Of a DNA stretch of 64,000 bases, positions 54,185 through 63,374 are shown one piece after another (positions within the stretch are counted from its first letter, which is position 1; each line of letters starts with the position of its first letter). Under the pieces are notes generated by a model. The model saw only the letters and a list, made by a program, of their open reading frames with translations. It did no database searches and was not told where the DNA came from. Made by a program: the position numbers and the translations under genes. Source of the DNA: Spirosoma utsteinense (GTDB lineage Bacteria > Bacteroidota > Bacteroidia > Cytophagales > Spirosomataceae); contig NZ_VFIA01000022.1 in assembly GCF_014282275.1 (NCBI RefSeq), forward strand, positions 49,600-113,599, written 5' to 3'.

Positions 54185-54991
54185 CTAAGAAAGTGCGGTC
54201 AATGGAACGGTAGTAATTTGCTGCACCTGGCTAATGCCAATCAGGTAGCCAGAGTAATTGTCTCTCGTCTGACCATCACACAACGCTACCAACGATTGTA
54301 CTTTAGCCTGATCCGGAATGTTGCCTGCCAGCAGGGTTTCCAGTGCGTAGTCATCTAATTGTTCAAGGACGCCATCTGTACACATGAAGAAATAGTCGCC
54401 CTTCTGAATATCAGTCAGGACGGTGAGGTCTGGTATAGGTAGCGTCGGTTGCCCGGGGTTATGACCTGGCTCGACAACAACGGCGCGGCTCAACCGATTA
54501 CGCCACGGATGGGTTAACGCTTGTGTGGCGGTTATAATGCCCGCATCAACCATATCGTTTACCTGCTTGTGGTCTTTCGTTTGAAAGATAATTTTCCCCG
54601 CTCGCAGCTGATAAATTCGGCTGTCTCCGATGTGGGCTACAGTAGCGCCGTACTCATGAAATTGCAGGATGGCCAGTGTAGATCCCATCCGGCCAACAAG
54701 GGGATGCTGGCGCAGGTAAGATTGGTATTTGTCCAGTGTTAGTCCGAGCGCCGTTCGCAGATGGACCAGATCAAAGGCTGGGTAATTAAAGCAATGAGCA
54801 TATTCTGTGATCGTATCGCATAGGAGCTGACTGGCTATTTCGCCCTTATCAGCACCACCCATACCATCGCAAACGACAAAAAGACCGGTCTGCTCCGTGG
54901 CCGCTCCAACCGTAGGGAATAGGCTATCCTGGTTGATAGCGCGTTGGCCAATGTGTGAAAAAGCCAGCGGTAACGTCGGTTCGATATACAT
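54185..54991 (-). CDS. PP2C-family Ser/Thr protein phosphatase
   Basis: The 268-residue soluble phosphatase shows the metal-binding motifs of PP2C: INQD (D22), VVCDGMGG (D42, G43), HIGDSRIY and CTDGVLEQL. It removes phosphate from Ser/Thr residues and should oppose the cluster kinase. It starts 3 bp after the FHA zinc-ribbon gene and ends 10 bp before the caspase gene, which supports one transcript. Confidence 0.93.
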   Translation of the reverse strand: MYIEPTLPLAFSHIGQRAINQDSLFPTVGAATEQTGLFVVCDGMGGADKGEIASQLLCDTITEYAHCFNYPAFDLVHLRTALGLTLDKYQSYLRQHPLVGRMGSTLAILQFHEYGATVAHIGDSRIYQLRAGKIIFQTKDHKQVNDMVDAGIITATQALTHPWRNRLSRAVVVEPGHNPGQPTLPIPDLTVLTDIQKGDYFFMCTDGVLEQLDDYALETLLAGNIPDQAKVQSLVALCDGQTRDNYSGYLIGISQVQQITTVPLTALS

Positions 54992-54994
54992 GAA

Positions 54995-55597
54995 TTACTG
55001 GGTACGGTCGGGGTTGAAGGCCAGATCGATTTTATACGTTTCAAGCATGGCTGGGTTGATAATCGCATGGGTCAGACGAAAACGATCTGCACCACCCAGC
55101 GTGATAACATCACCGTCAGCCACGTCTATTATTTCAGTCTTCAGCAGGGGAGTGCCATTTAACATGGTTCCGTTCAAGCTAAATCGGACCGACTCGGAAC
55201 CGGGTTCAACAGCTCCATCCTGAATATGGTAACGCAGACGACCGGTCCATTTGTCGAACGTAACGGTTAGGGTGCAGTGCCATCGGCTGATATAGCAACG
55301 ACCACCATGTTCGAATCGATTGACGCGGATAGTGGAGCCCTCACCCGTACCAACTACGTTTGGCCCGAAACGAAGCGGATACACTATTTCTGGTTGCTCT
55401 AAGTAGACTAACTGTCCAATGTCTGGCAGGCCATTGGCAATAGCTTCGTCGTATTGAAAAACTGTTTGTAACGTATTAACTGCACCGCAACCAACATGCG
55501 AGCAGGTGATCGATCCTCGTTCAGCATCGGTTGCCCGCACCATAATCCGACGGCCGCACTGTTGGCAATTGATAAGCGTAGTTTTGAAGTTATTCAT
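54995..55597 (-). CDS. zinc-ribbon FHA-domain protein
   Basis: About 200 residues from the ATG at 55597 (a GTG at 55603 abuts the previous stop). A four-cysteine zinc ribbon (C11, C14, C32, C37) comes first, then an FHA domain (about 70-180) with the elements NVVGTGEGSTIRV, RCYISRWHCTLTV and SLNGTMLNGTPL. FHA domains bind phosphothreonine, so it is a likely reader of kinase output. The start choice by two codons does not alter domains. Confidence 0.85.
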   Translation of the reverse strand: MNNFKTTLINCQQCGRRIMVRATDAERGSITCSHVGCGAVNTLQTVFQYDEAIANGLPDIGQLVYLEQPEIVYPLRFGPNVVGTGEGSTIRVNRFEHGGRCYISRWHCTLTVTFDKWTGRLRYHIQDGAVEPGSESVRFSLNGTMLNGTPLLKTEIIDVADGDVITLGGADRFRLTHAIINPAMLETYKIDLAFNPDRTQ

Positions 55598-55603
55598 AGC
55601 CAC

Positions 55604-56569
55604 CTAGTCTTCCATGTCGTGTACATCTCCATTGTTGATGTAAGTGTCGTCTGGCTCGCTCGAACTGGCTACGTACTCATCGGGGTCTTCCTCGGGTGCT
55701 TCGGTAGGCAGATCGGCCATTAGAATTGGGGAAGCTACAGTCGTTTCCGGTTCTAAAATCGAATCAATTACTTCCTGCGACATAGAGTTCTCTAATTGCT
55801 GGCTGAAGTCATCATTCGATAATACAAACGGCTGGCCGAGGCCAACAACGCCGGTTAGGTCACCGTTCAGGGAATCGTAGCGATACACGGTGTCTAACCC
55901 GTCATCACCAGTCGCATCAACTACCCGATAGGTGCTGCCGTCCTGTCCATCCATTACCAATGTATCGATAACACCGTCCTGATTGAAATCAAGGCCCATC
56001 ACGCGCTGGCCATTAAGATACCCTTCGATGATCGTTGGCTCAAGCTGCTGTTCCTGGATCTTCGAGGTAGTATCATGGGTAGTCTGTTGGGGGGAGTAAA
56101 GTTTGACCGGCAGTTTCTCGCCAGTAACGGCTTCTACAAATTCCTGACGCTGTTCCAGCGATAGCTCACTCCATTCTTCTTTCTCAAACGTATTGTACCA
56201 GAGGCCGTGCCAATTGAAGACCCCCACTTCGCCAACCTCATCACGAGCAGCTTTAAAGGCCTGCTCGAACGACATGTCATCCGTTACTTTACCGGCGACA
56301 TCAATATCCTGAGGCAGCCTGCCAGTTTCTATCTCTGTGGGAGAAGGTAGGTTCGCCGTGCCTGAAGGTAATGTTTCTTCCCCTTCGCCAACATTGTTGG
56401 CTATCGCCAGACCAACTGCTCCACCGAGCAGTACGGTAGCGGCAGAGATGCCCAGCATCTTTTTTTTGTTCGTGATGAGGGCTGGTTTAGGTGAAGAAGG
56501 GGTCGTCTCTTGAACAGGTACGAACATGTCGGTCGATTCAAGATCAGCCTGTTTGGGAAGTTGTGTCAT
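55604..56569 (-). CDS. membrane protein with calcium-loop motif (cluster protein of unknown function)
   Basis: I do not recognise a family. The 321-residue protein has a T-rich cytoplasmic N-terminus with threonines suited to phosphorylation, one membrane helix (about 38-58), and an acidic periplasmic part. A dockerin/EF-hand-like loop DFNQDGVIDT (D194-D202) is repeated in weaker form (DATGDDGLDTVYRYD). The C-terminal 60 residues are strongly acidic. TDM and TTPSSP segments near the start could be FHA targets; this is inference. It lies directly between the two FHA genes. Confidence 0.7.
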   Translation of the reverse strand: MTQLPKQADLESTDMFVPVQETTPSSPKPALITNKKKMLGISAATVLLGGAVGLAIANNVGEGEETLPSGTANLPSPTEIETGRLPQDIDVAGKVTDDMSFEQAFKAARDEVGEVGVFNWHGLWYNTFEKEEWSELSLEQRQEFVEAVTGEKLPVKLYSPQQTTHDTTSKIQEQQLEPTIIEGYLNGQRVMGLDFNQDGVIDTLVMDGQDGSTYRVVDATGDDGLDTVYRYDSLNGDLTGVVGLGQPFVLSNDDFSQQLENSMSQEVIDSILEPETTVASPILMADLPTEAPEEDPDEYVASSSEPDDTYINNGDVHDMED

Positions 56570-56644
56570 GATAGTAAAGCAATAAGGGTTGAATGATGTG
56601 AATGAATCGAACGAGTGTCAGAAATGTGAGTCTGAAAATTGAGA

Positions 56645-57421
56645 TTAGTTTACCCAAATGGCCTGACACCGTCTACACGTCTTTTGCTGGGCCAGCAATT
56701 CCCACTCACGTGTGCCAAAGGGATCACGACAAGCCGGGTTGGGACACCGGTATTGTTCCCGATATTCTTTGTCAATAATCTCTAGCTTTTCTTCCGTCGA
56801 TAAAAGTGTTGAGCAGAGAGTAGGCACCAGCATACTAAGCCCCGCGCCTGACATAAGTTGAAGGACAGGTAGCGCCCCGCCCCCAGTCGATAGGGCAGTA
56901 CTGATGCCAACAATAGATGAGAGGATGACGCTGCCCGTGCGAATCATTTTTTCGCGGTTACGGCAGTTCTTGCGGAGTTTCGGGTATTGGTCAAAGACCC
57001 GTTGTAGATCGGCGAATTGGTTTGTGAAATCAAGTGATGCTTTTTGAGCCGGAAGAGCGGCAGGCGGCAACTGATTGGTAGAAGCAGTAACCGGTTTTAT
57101 GACTGATTCCTTGCTTAGATCGAGAAGCTGAGCCACTGTGTACGTAAAGTCTGCCAGCTGAATGTGATCCTGCTGACCGATAACCTTGCGGGTAATTCGT
57201 ACGCCGTTCACAAACGTCCCGTTCTTGCTATCGAGATCTTCCAGAACGAAACTGCTGGGAGTACATAGAATCAGCCGGGCGTGTTGACCACTCACTTTCC
57301 CATGTGAAATAACGATCACGTTATCTGTCCGTCGACCAATCGTATGGGTAGGAAGCTGACTCAGTCGATTGATCAATTCATCTAACTGATCATCGGGAGC
57401 AGATAACGCAGAAAAAGACAT
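56645..57421 (-). CDS. FHA-domain membrane protein with C-terminal zinc ribbon
   Basis: A canonical FHA domain opens the 258-residue protein (about 24-100), with GRR (29-31), SGQHARL (44-50) and DSKNGTFVNG (64-73). Two hydrophobic helices follow (about 163-205), then a zinc ribbon C226/C231/C249/C252. It is the first gene of the kinase-caspase cluster. It should bind phosphothreonine proteins at the membrane. Upstream, GACTACTAA is repeated twice (57431-57439, 57444-57452). The 282 bp to the frameshifted hydrolase gene (57422-57703) hold no other gene. Confidence 0.87.
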   Translation of the reverse strand: MSFSALSAPDDQLDELINRLSQLPTHTIGRRTDNVIVISHGKVSGQHARLILCTPSSFVLEDLDSKNGTFVNGVRITRKVIGQQDHIQLADFTYTVAQLLDLSKESVIKPVTASTNQLPPAALPAQKASLDFTNQFADLQRVFDQYPKLRKNCRNREKMIRTGSVILSSIVGISTALSTGGGALPVLQLMSGAGLSMLVPTLCSTLLSTEEKLEIIDKEYREQYRCPNPACRDPFGTREWELLAQQKTCRRCQAIWVN

Positions 57422-57703
57422 GGTGTGACGGACTACTAACTTAGACTACTAATCTAATAGACAAGCAATATACGAACGATAGATTAAGCAACCACCCGGG
57501 AGTTCATGAGTAGTTACTTAATCTATTATTCGGTTGTGCTTGTTTAGCTGCCTGGTAATCGGCTATCCGTTCTGGCCTAACCTTATTAATTAGTGATAGG
57601 AAGTAATGTTACTTCTAATCGCTATAAGAAGAGTTCCCGTGTTTGTCGATGCAATAAGTTGATACCTGTTCGGCCGCTAGGCTCATCACACTGCGCGGCT
57701 GGA

Positions 57704-58976
57704 TTATTCCAGCGCCTGATACACGGCCATACGAAATTTCCGGACGAAATCGCTGTAGTATGAATACGGCTGAACGTTGGTAAACACCAGCATGATAAGC
57801 TCTTCTTTGGGATCGATGGTGAACTCCGAGCAGTACATGCCGCCCCAGGTGTAGGCACCCGGCGTAGCCTGGTCGCCATAGTGTGAGTTAGCGGTAATCA
57901 ACTCAAAACCCAATCCGAATTTGTCCTGGCGGTCCCACACATCGGCGGTGCCGATCTGGTTGCGGGTCATCATCTCAATGGTTTTCCGGCCCAGTATTCG
58001 GCGGTTATTGAACGTGCCGCCGTTCAGTAACATCTGGCAGAGACGGGCATAATCTTCGACGGTGCTCACCAGCCCCGCCAGAGAAGTAGGTTTTTGCGCC
58101 CGATATCGCATAGTTTCTATAATCTGTGTTCTGGTGAAGGGACAGTGGCCCATTGGTTTTGCTATACAGTTCGACAAGTCGGCTGGTTTTGCTGGCGGGC
58201 AGGTAAAAATGAGTATCGGTCATCCCGAGCGGATCGAGAACCCGTTCGCGCATGGCCACATCGAGAGGCTTGCCCGACAGAATCTCTACCAGCCGCCCAA
58301 TGACATCGGTGTTCAACCCGTAGGTAAAACCGGCACCGGTCGAATCGGTGCCAGGGTCGCGCAACAGCGGCCGTTTTGCCAGTTTATTGATAACGTCTTC
58401 GAGCTTGTCGGGCTTCGTCGAGTTAAAGAAGGGCAACATAAACTCAGGTCGCTGATCGAGCGGGTGTTCGTAAGGAATACCGGCGTTATGACTCAGGAGT
58501 TGCCGGATGGTGATTTCGCCTTTTGCCGGTCGGGTCTTGAAACTACCGCCTGCCGGGTCTTTCCTGTCATAACTTACCAGCACGGTCGGGTTTTTAAAGG
58601 CCGGGATGTACTGGCTGATAGGGTCATCGAGCAGGAATTTTTCTTCCTCGAACAGGGTCATCAGCGTCGTGGTCGTGATGGCTTTCGACTGCGAGGCAAT
58701 GCGGTAGATGTCGTCGCGCTTCAAGGGTGTTTTCTTCTCGAGATTGCTATAGCCAAACGCTTTGTAATGCACAACCTGACCCCGGTGGGCTACAAACGTG
58801 ACAGCATTGGGCGCTATCCCCTGATCGATCAGACCCTGTAGAAACGTATCGAGCCGCTTCAGCCGGTCGGCCGAAAAACCTGCACCGGTAACTGATTTTG
58901 CTGGTGTAAAGGTTTGCGGTCCGGGTTGGGCAAGCAGGGTAGCCGTACTGACAAAAAGCAGGAAAAGTAAACGCAT
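57704..58976 (-). pseudogene. frameshifted beta-lactamase-family serine hydrolase
   Basis: The N-terminal part (ATG 58976, signal peptide, S95-x-x-K98 nucleophile motif SQSK, then TYGLN) and the C-terminal part (GLVSTVEDYARLCQMLLNGG to the end at 57704) belong to one class C beta-lactamase-like hydrolase but lie in different frames. They cross at about 58070-58085, in a short GC-rich run. The shift equals one extra base or a loss of two or five; a five-base loss would restore a good family match. It may be inactive or a sequencing error. It ends the operon that begins with the rhodanese-thioredoxin gene. Confidence 0.8.
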
Positions 58977-59033
58977 GGAAAATAGAGTTGGGAGTAGCTG
59001 ACGACAACGGAAGAAGCGCATTATTTCACCTGT

Positions 59034-59594
59034 CTACTTTTTCCAGTCCCAAACAACCACGATCCATTCTTCGCCCGCTGTCGGTTCGTAGAAGCGTTGT
59101 AGGGGGTAAAAACCAATTCGCTCATGGACACGCAGGGAACGGGTATTCAGGGCCGAAATGTCGGTGATGAATAACTGGAACCGATCGGCATACAGATGAC
59201 GGTGGTGTTGGTACATCCGGTCCAGCAGGGCCTGGCCCCGGTAGCCGGAGGCCACACAAACCTGCCCGGCCACATAGTAGGTATAGGTCGACAGGGGATG
59301 ACCTTCATAGGTGATCACGTCAATTTGATCGAAGAGGTTGCCTAACTCCGGTACGAACTGTCGGGTTTCAGGGAGTGTGGTAATAACATAGCCAACTACA
59401 ACATCGCCATCTTTAGCAATAACGCTTGGCCCCGCCTGGTGCATCTGACGCATCTGGTCGAGCGTGTACTGGAGCGTCACAAACCCCTGGTCGGCGGCTA
59501 CTGAAGCGGGTATCAAGCGACGCAGGTTTTGCTCCTGCAGGGCGAGGATGCCGCGTAAATCATCGTCGGTCTGAGCCGTAGTAATAATGGTCAT
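59034..59594 (-). CDS. GNAT-family acetyltransferase
   Basis: The 186-residue protein has the GNAT acetyl-CoA site: VGYVITTLPETR and QVCVASGYRGQALLDRMYQH (the R/Q-x-x-G-x-A loop), then LFITDISALNTRSLRVHERIGF. Substrate unknown. Its ATG overlaps the stop of the YhhN gene by 4 bp, and the frameshifted hydrolase follows 57 bp later. Confidence 0.85.
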   Translation of the reverse strand: MTIITTAQTDDDLRGILALQEQNLRRLIPASVAADQGFVTLQYTLDQMRQMHQAGPSVIAKDGDVVVGYVITTLPETRQFVPELGNLFDQIDVITYEGHPLSTYTYYVAGQVCVASGYRGQALLDRMYQHHRHLYADRFQLFITDISALNTRSLRVHERIGFYPLQRFYEPTAGEEWIVVVWDWKK

Positions 59595-60271
59595 TGTCTG
59601 GGATGTATGTAACTAACAATCAGGTATTGAGCGGCTGCATAAGTGCTCATAATCAGGGGCGTTGAGCCGGGAAAGGGCGATAAAAAGCCATTGACTGCAA
59701 TGGCCGAGTCGGAGAGTATGAACAACAGCGCACCGGTCAGTACGTGCCCATAACCCGCATTACCCCGGCGCAGGGCGGCCAGCAGCCCCATCGTACTGAT
59801 GCAGCCGACATAAACGATCACCGGAATCCAAAGCCCCTGCAGGGCGGGGTTTGCTGTAAAAGCAGGATAGAGAATCATCAGGAAAACGCCCGCGTAGAGC
59901 GCAAACGGAAGGCTAATCAGCCCAAACATGGCCAGTGAAATGGACTGGAAGGCACCGCGCATACCGAAGACGGCGCAATAGCATAACTGCATAAATAGAA
60001 ACGATGCCAAACCCGGTCCAAACAGGTCGACTTCCTGAATCATGAGAAAAATATCGCCCAGCAACGCGAAAACCAGGCCGATGCGCAGTATCATCATTGG
60101 ACGGCCACCCACCGTCCGATGACGCCAGGCCCAAACCAGCAGCATGCCGACGATCAGCGGCTTAGTGCCATAATGCAGCCATTGACGTTGCCCCATATCG
60201 CCTGCAATTTCCAGCAGCGTAACGACCACAAATACCGCCCTGAACAGGCGAGTGGGCGGCTGGGTATTCAT
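59591..60271 (-). CDS. YhhN/TMEM86-family membrane protein (lysoplasmalogenase-like)
   Basis: The 226-residue protein has about eight short membrane helices and the YhhN pattern TKPLIVGMLL, GLVFALLGDIFLM, GALLFILSDSAIAVN. Animal members of the family (TMEM86B) hydrolyse lysoplasmalogens; bacterial roles are uncertain. It overlaps both neighbours by 4 bp, a sign of tight co-expression with the epimerase-like enzyme and the GNAT gene. Confidence 0.85.
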   Translation of the reverse strand: MNTQPPTRLFRAVFVVVTLLEIAGDMGQRQWLHYGTKPLIVGMLLVWAWRHRTVGGRPMMILRIGLVFALLGDIFLMIQEVDLFGPGLASFLFMQLCYCAVFGMRGAFQSISLAMFGLISLPFALYAGVFLMILYPAFTANPALQGLWIPVIVYVGCISTMGLLAALRRGNAGYGHVLTGALLFILSDSAIAVNGFLSPFPGSTPLIMSTYAAAQYLIVSYIHPRQ

Positions 60272-61380
60272 GCTGCCGACCGGTGAATAGAGACCTTGTC
60301 CAGCCCGTTCAAAAAGGAAGGATCGACCTCCGCGCCAATGCCGGGCGCATCCGGCAGCGTAATTTGGTACTTATCATATACAATACCGCCCTGGACTGGG
60401 TCGCTGGCGTGTTCGAAACACCCATCCAGATCGTAGAAACGGATGTTTTGCCGGGCCGAAGCAAAGTGAGCGTTGGCCGTTAACCCCAGGCGCGACTCCG
60501 ACATGCAGCCAATCATGCACGGCACTCCGGCGGCTTCGGCAATCGCATTGATTTTAAGGGCTTCGAAAATCCCCCCGCTCTTGGAGAGCTTGATATTAAA
60601 GTAATCGACTGCTTCTTCCCGAATCAATCGAATCGCGTCGGTGGCATCGAACAGGCTTTCGTCGGCCATGATCGGCACCGTCGACGACTGGCGAATTTGA
60701 CGCAGCCCGGCAATGTCATGGCGTCGAATGGGTTGCTCACAATACTGCACGTTCCAGCCACCGATGGCGCGTAACACCGTCTGCGCCGTAATAACGTCCC
60801 AACCCTGATTGGCGTCGGTCCGGATGGGCATCGTGTCGCCGAGGGCGTTTCGAATCGCTTCGACGCGCCGGATATCGTCCCGGGCATTCGTCCCGAGTTT
60901 GACTTTTATGGCTTCAGCCCCATTCGCCTGGATGCGCAGGGCATCCTCTGCCATGCGTTCGGGGGCGTTGATGTAGATCGTTTCGTCGGTGACGAGTGAT
61001 TGCTTACTGCCACCCAGGAACTGGTAGAGCGGCATATTGGCGGCCTTGGCAGCAATATCATACAGGGCCATGTCGAAGGCCGAGCGCGTGGTGGGGTGAC
61101 CGGGCAGGTAACGTACCAGGGTGTTCAGGCACCCTTCAATATCGAGTGGATCCCGGTTGAGCAGCAGTCGGGCCATGTCCCCGGCAGCAGCCAGGCCCGA
61201 TGCCTGGGTTTCGCCTACGATCATCCAGAAGGGCGACCCTTCGCCCCAGCCCGTGATTCCGGCCTCTGTCTGAATCTCAACCAGCAGGTTACGGGCGTGC
61301 TCAATGGTGCCGAGAGAAATGGCAATGGGCGCTTTGAGCGCAATATCGTACCGGTATAAATTAATTTGGGTGATGGTCAT
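60268..61380 (-). CDS. enolase-superfamily enzyme, dipeptide-epimerase-like
   Basis: The 370-residue protein from the ATG at 61380 belongs to the muconate-lactonizing subgroup of the enolase superfamily. Catalytic lysines K159 and K161 (IKVKLG), metal ligands D189, E215 and D240 (RTDANQGW, CEQPI, ADES) and the second lysine region KLSKSGG are present. This pattern fits L-Ala-D/L-Glu epimerases that recycle murein peptides, but other dipeptide or acid substrates are possible. It starts 10 bp after the rhodanese-thioredoxin gene; the frame is open further upstream into that gene. Confidence 0.85.
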   Translation of the reverse strand: MTITQINLYRYDIALKAPIAISLGTIEHARNLLVEIQTEAGITGWGEGSPFWMIVGETQASGLAAAGDMARLLLNRDPLDIEGCLNTLVRYLPGHPTTRSAFDMALYDIAAKAANMPLYQFLGGSKQSLVTDETIYINAPERMAEDALRIQANGAEAIKVKLGTNARDDIRRVEAIRNALGDTMPIRTDANQGWDVITAQTVLRAIGGWNVQYCEQPIRRHDIAGLRQIRQSSTVPIMADESLFDATDAIRLIREEAVDYFNIKLSKSGGIFEALKINAIAEAAGVPCMIGCMSESRLGLTANAHFASARQNIRFYDLDGCFEHASDPVQGGIVYDKYQITLPDAPGIGAEVDPSFLNGLDKVSIHRSAA

Positions 61381-61390
61381 TGGAAAGATG

Positions 61391-62098
61391 TCACAGGTTT
61401 TTGTCGAGCAGTTCGGTGAGGTAGGCCGTGGTTTGCAGGCCAATCAGGCGCTCGGACAGTTTACCCTGCTTGATAACCAACAGCGTTGGTATTTCGTCGA
61501 TCTGGTAGGCCTGCATCAGGGCCTTACTCGCGTCGGCATCGGCTTTCACCACGAGTACCTTACCGGCATACTGGGTCTGCAACTGATCAATAATCGGCAT
61601 CATTTTCTGGCAGGGCGCACACCAGGGCGCATAAAAGTCGACAAGCACCAGGCGATTACTAGCGGCCCATGTCTGTAACTCAGCGGGCGTAACCGCTTTG
61701 GCCGACGATTTGGTCTGGGCCCCTTCGATGGGTTTCATCCTGGTAGTCCATTTGAGATAACCGCCCTGCAACTCGTAAACCGACGTAAAGCCTTGCTCAC
61801 GCATCAGTTTGGCCGCTTCTGTTGAGCGCCCACCCGACAGGCAATAAACATAAACCGGCTTTTTCTTATCGAGACTCGCCAGGTTCTTTCCGAAATCAGG
61901 GTTCCGGAAATCCAAATTTTTGGCACCGGGCAGGTGTCCTCCGCCAAACTCGCCGGGTGTCCTGACATCCAGGAGTTGTCCCGCTGGCAACTGCTTTACC
62001 TGTTGCTCAAAGGCATCGGCAGTAAGGCTTTGTGCCCCAGCCGACAAGGCTCCGGCGATGAGCAGTGAATAGACAAAAAGATGGCGAAGCAACTGCAT
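61391..62098 (-). CDS. exported rhodanese-thioredoxin fusion protein
   Basis: The 235-residue protein has a signal peptide (1-22), a rhodanese domain (about 24-122, active C86 in YCLSGGR) and a thioredoxin domain (about 135-235, WCAPC with C160 and C163). The joined domains suggest a periplasmic sulfur-transfer or thiol-redox step in which the thioredoxin regenerates the rhodanese cysteine. First gene of the operon that continues with the epimerase-like enzyme. Confidence 0.9.
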   Translation of the reverse strand: MQLLRHLFVYSLLIAGALSAGAQSLTADAFEQQVKQLPAGQLLDVRTPGEFGGGHLPGAKNLDFRNPDFGKNLASLDKKKPVYVYCLSGGRSTEAAKLMREQGFTSVYELQGGYLKWTTRMKPIEGAQTKSSAKAVTPAELQTWAASNRLVLVDFYAPWCAPCQKMMPIIDQLQTQYAGKVLVVKADADASKALMQAYQIDEIPTLLVIKQGKLSERLIGLQTTAYLTELLDKNL

Positions 62099-62177
62099 AC
62101 ACAGGGTGTTTTAGGATATGTGACAGGATAGAGGCAGCGCTGTCTGATCGGTAATCGACCGTTTCGCGCCAAGGGCC

Positions 62178-63311
62178 TTAGTTTGGAAATTGACTTTTAT
62201 CCAGCCCCGGAATAAGACGAAGGGCGTTTTTATAATAAACTTTTTTCAGAACCTCGTCGGGCAGCGCCATCCCGTACATCCGCCAGAACGCGTGGTATTT
62301 TTTGTGGTACGGAAAGTATTCATCATCTGTTTCCAGCACCCGGAAGTAGGTGGCATACTCACTGGGTACCCAGCTGTCTTTGCCAAACAGGATCCGGTCC
62401 TGGTATTTCTCGAAGAACGTTCGTGATGCTTTAGGCTGACGGCCCAACTCGGCGATAACGGCACCAATCTCGACGTTCATATTCGGGAATACCTGCATCA
62501 GGCTGTCGAGTTTGGTCAGGTCGTTTGGGAACCAGTCCATATGGGCCGCAATAAAGGTTGTTTTTTTGTGCTTCCGGAACACATTATGCTGTTCGGCAAT
62601 GAGCTTCTCCCAGGGGACCGGGTCATTAGCGGCCCGTTTGCGGCCACCGTGAAGCTTAAGTTCCAGCCAGCGTTCGTTGTAGCGGTCCATCGGGTCCCAG
62701 AACGACTTGGGGTCGGCGGTGTGAATCAGCACGGGAATGCCCAGTTCACCACATTTGGCCCAGATGGGGTCAAGGCGCGGGTCATCGACCTGAATCCGCT
62801 GTCCTTTATCGTCTTTATTGTTGATACCCAGCGATTTATAGATCTTTAGCCCTTTCGCCCCTTTTTTGACGTCGGCTGCGAGAAGGCTGACGGCCTCTTC
62901 GGTCCAGCCTTTGCGCCCGATATCGTCGAAGTTAATGTTGGTGAAGAGTACAAGTCGCTTGGCGTCATTCTTGCTGATGTTAGCCAGCGAGTTGTCGAAG
63001 AACTTCGTTCCTTCGGCTACGCTTCCCCATCCCCGGCCGCTAAGATTAATCATGATCCCCATATTCAGGCTATCCATCTGGCTCAGGAGCGGGCGCAGAC
63101 TGGCGTTGTCCATATTCCACTGGTGATTGTGTACGTCGATGAATGGATACTTCGACCGGCTCAACTTATGCTCCGGTACTTTCAGCGTCGAAACAGGATC
63201 GTATTCTTCGAAGCCCAATGGCTCGGCGGGTTGGGTCGGTTTCGGCTGACCACAGGCTGAGGTGATGGCAATGCTGGTTGCCAGAAAGAAGATAGTCGTT
63301 TGTTTAATCAT
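62178..63311 (-). CDS. amidohydrolase-family lipoprotein
   Basis: The 377-residue protein has a lipoprotein signal (SAC, C20) and an Amidohydro_2 type barrel: D59-V-H-N-H63 as first metal motif, PVLIHTADP, FIAAHMDWF and the late RILFGKDSW. Such enzymes are metal-dependent hydrolases or decarboxylases. The lipidation suggests periplasmic action at the membrane. It is separated from the next gene by 79 bp. Confidence 0.85.
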   Translation of the reverse strand: MIKQTTIFFLATSIAITSACGQPKPTQPAEPLGFEEYDPVSTLKVPEHKLSRSKYPFIDVHNHQWNMDNASLRPLLSQMDSLNMGIMINLSGRGWGSVAEGTKFFDNSLANISKNDAKRLVLFTNINFDDIGRKGWTEEAVSLLAADVKKGAKGLKIYKSLGINNKDDKGQRIQVDDPRLDPIWAKCGELGIPVLIHTADPKSFWDPMDRYNERWLELKLHGGRKRAANDPVPWEKLIAEQHNVFRKHKKTTFIAAHMDWFPNDLTKLDSLMQVFPNMNVEIGAVIAELGRQPKASRTFFEKYQDRILFGKDSWVPSEYATYFRVLETDDEYFPYHKKYHAFWRMYGMALPDEVLKKVYYKNALRLIPGLDKSQFPN

Positions 63312-63374
63312 TGCTCGGCACTGTGAGTACGGTATTGTTTAATCCGGTTATTACTAGTGAGTTCAGGGTATCAA

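Noticed and set aside
48511..57421. Type VI secretion or vWA-MoxR type locus
   Set aside because: Kinase, phosphatase and FHA genes are shared with such systems, but no Tss, ClpV, MoxR ATPase or vWA gene is present.
58062..58841. 259-codon frame antisense to the serine hydrolase gene
   Set aside because: Product shows no family motif, while the minus strand keeps SxxK and other hydrolase motifs.
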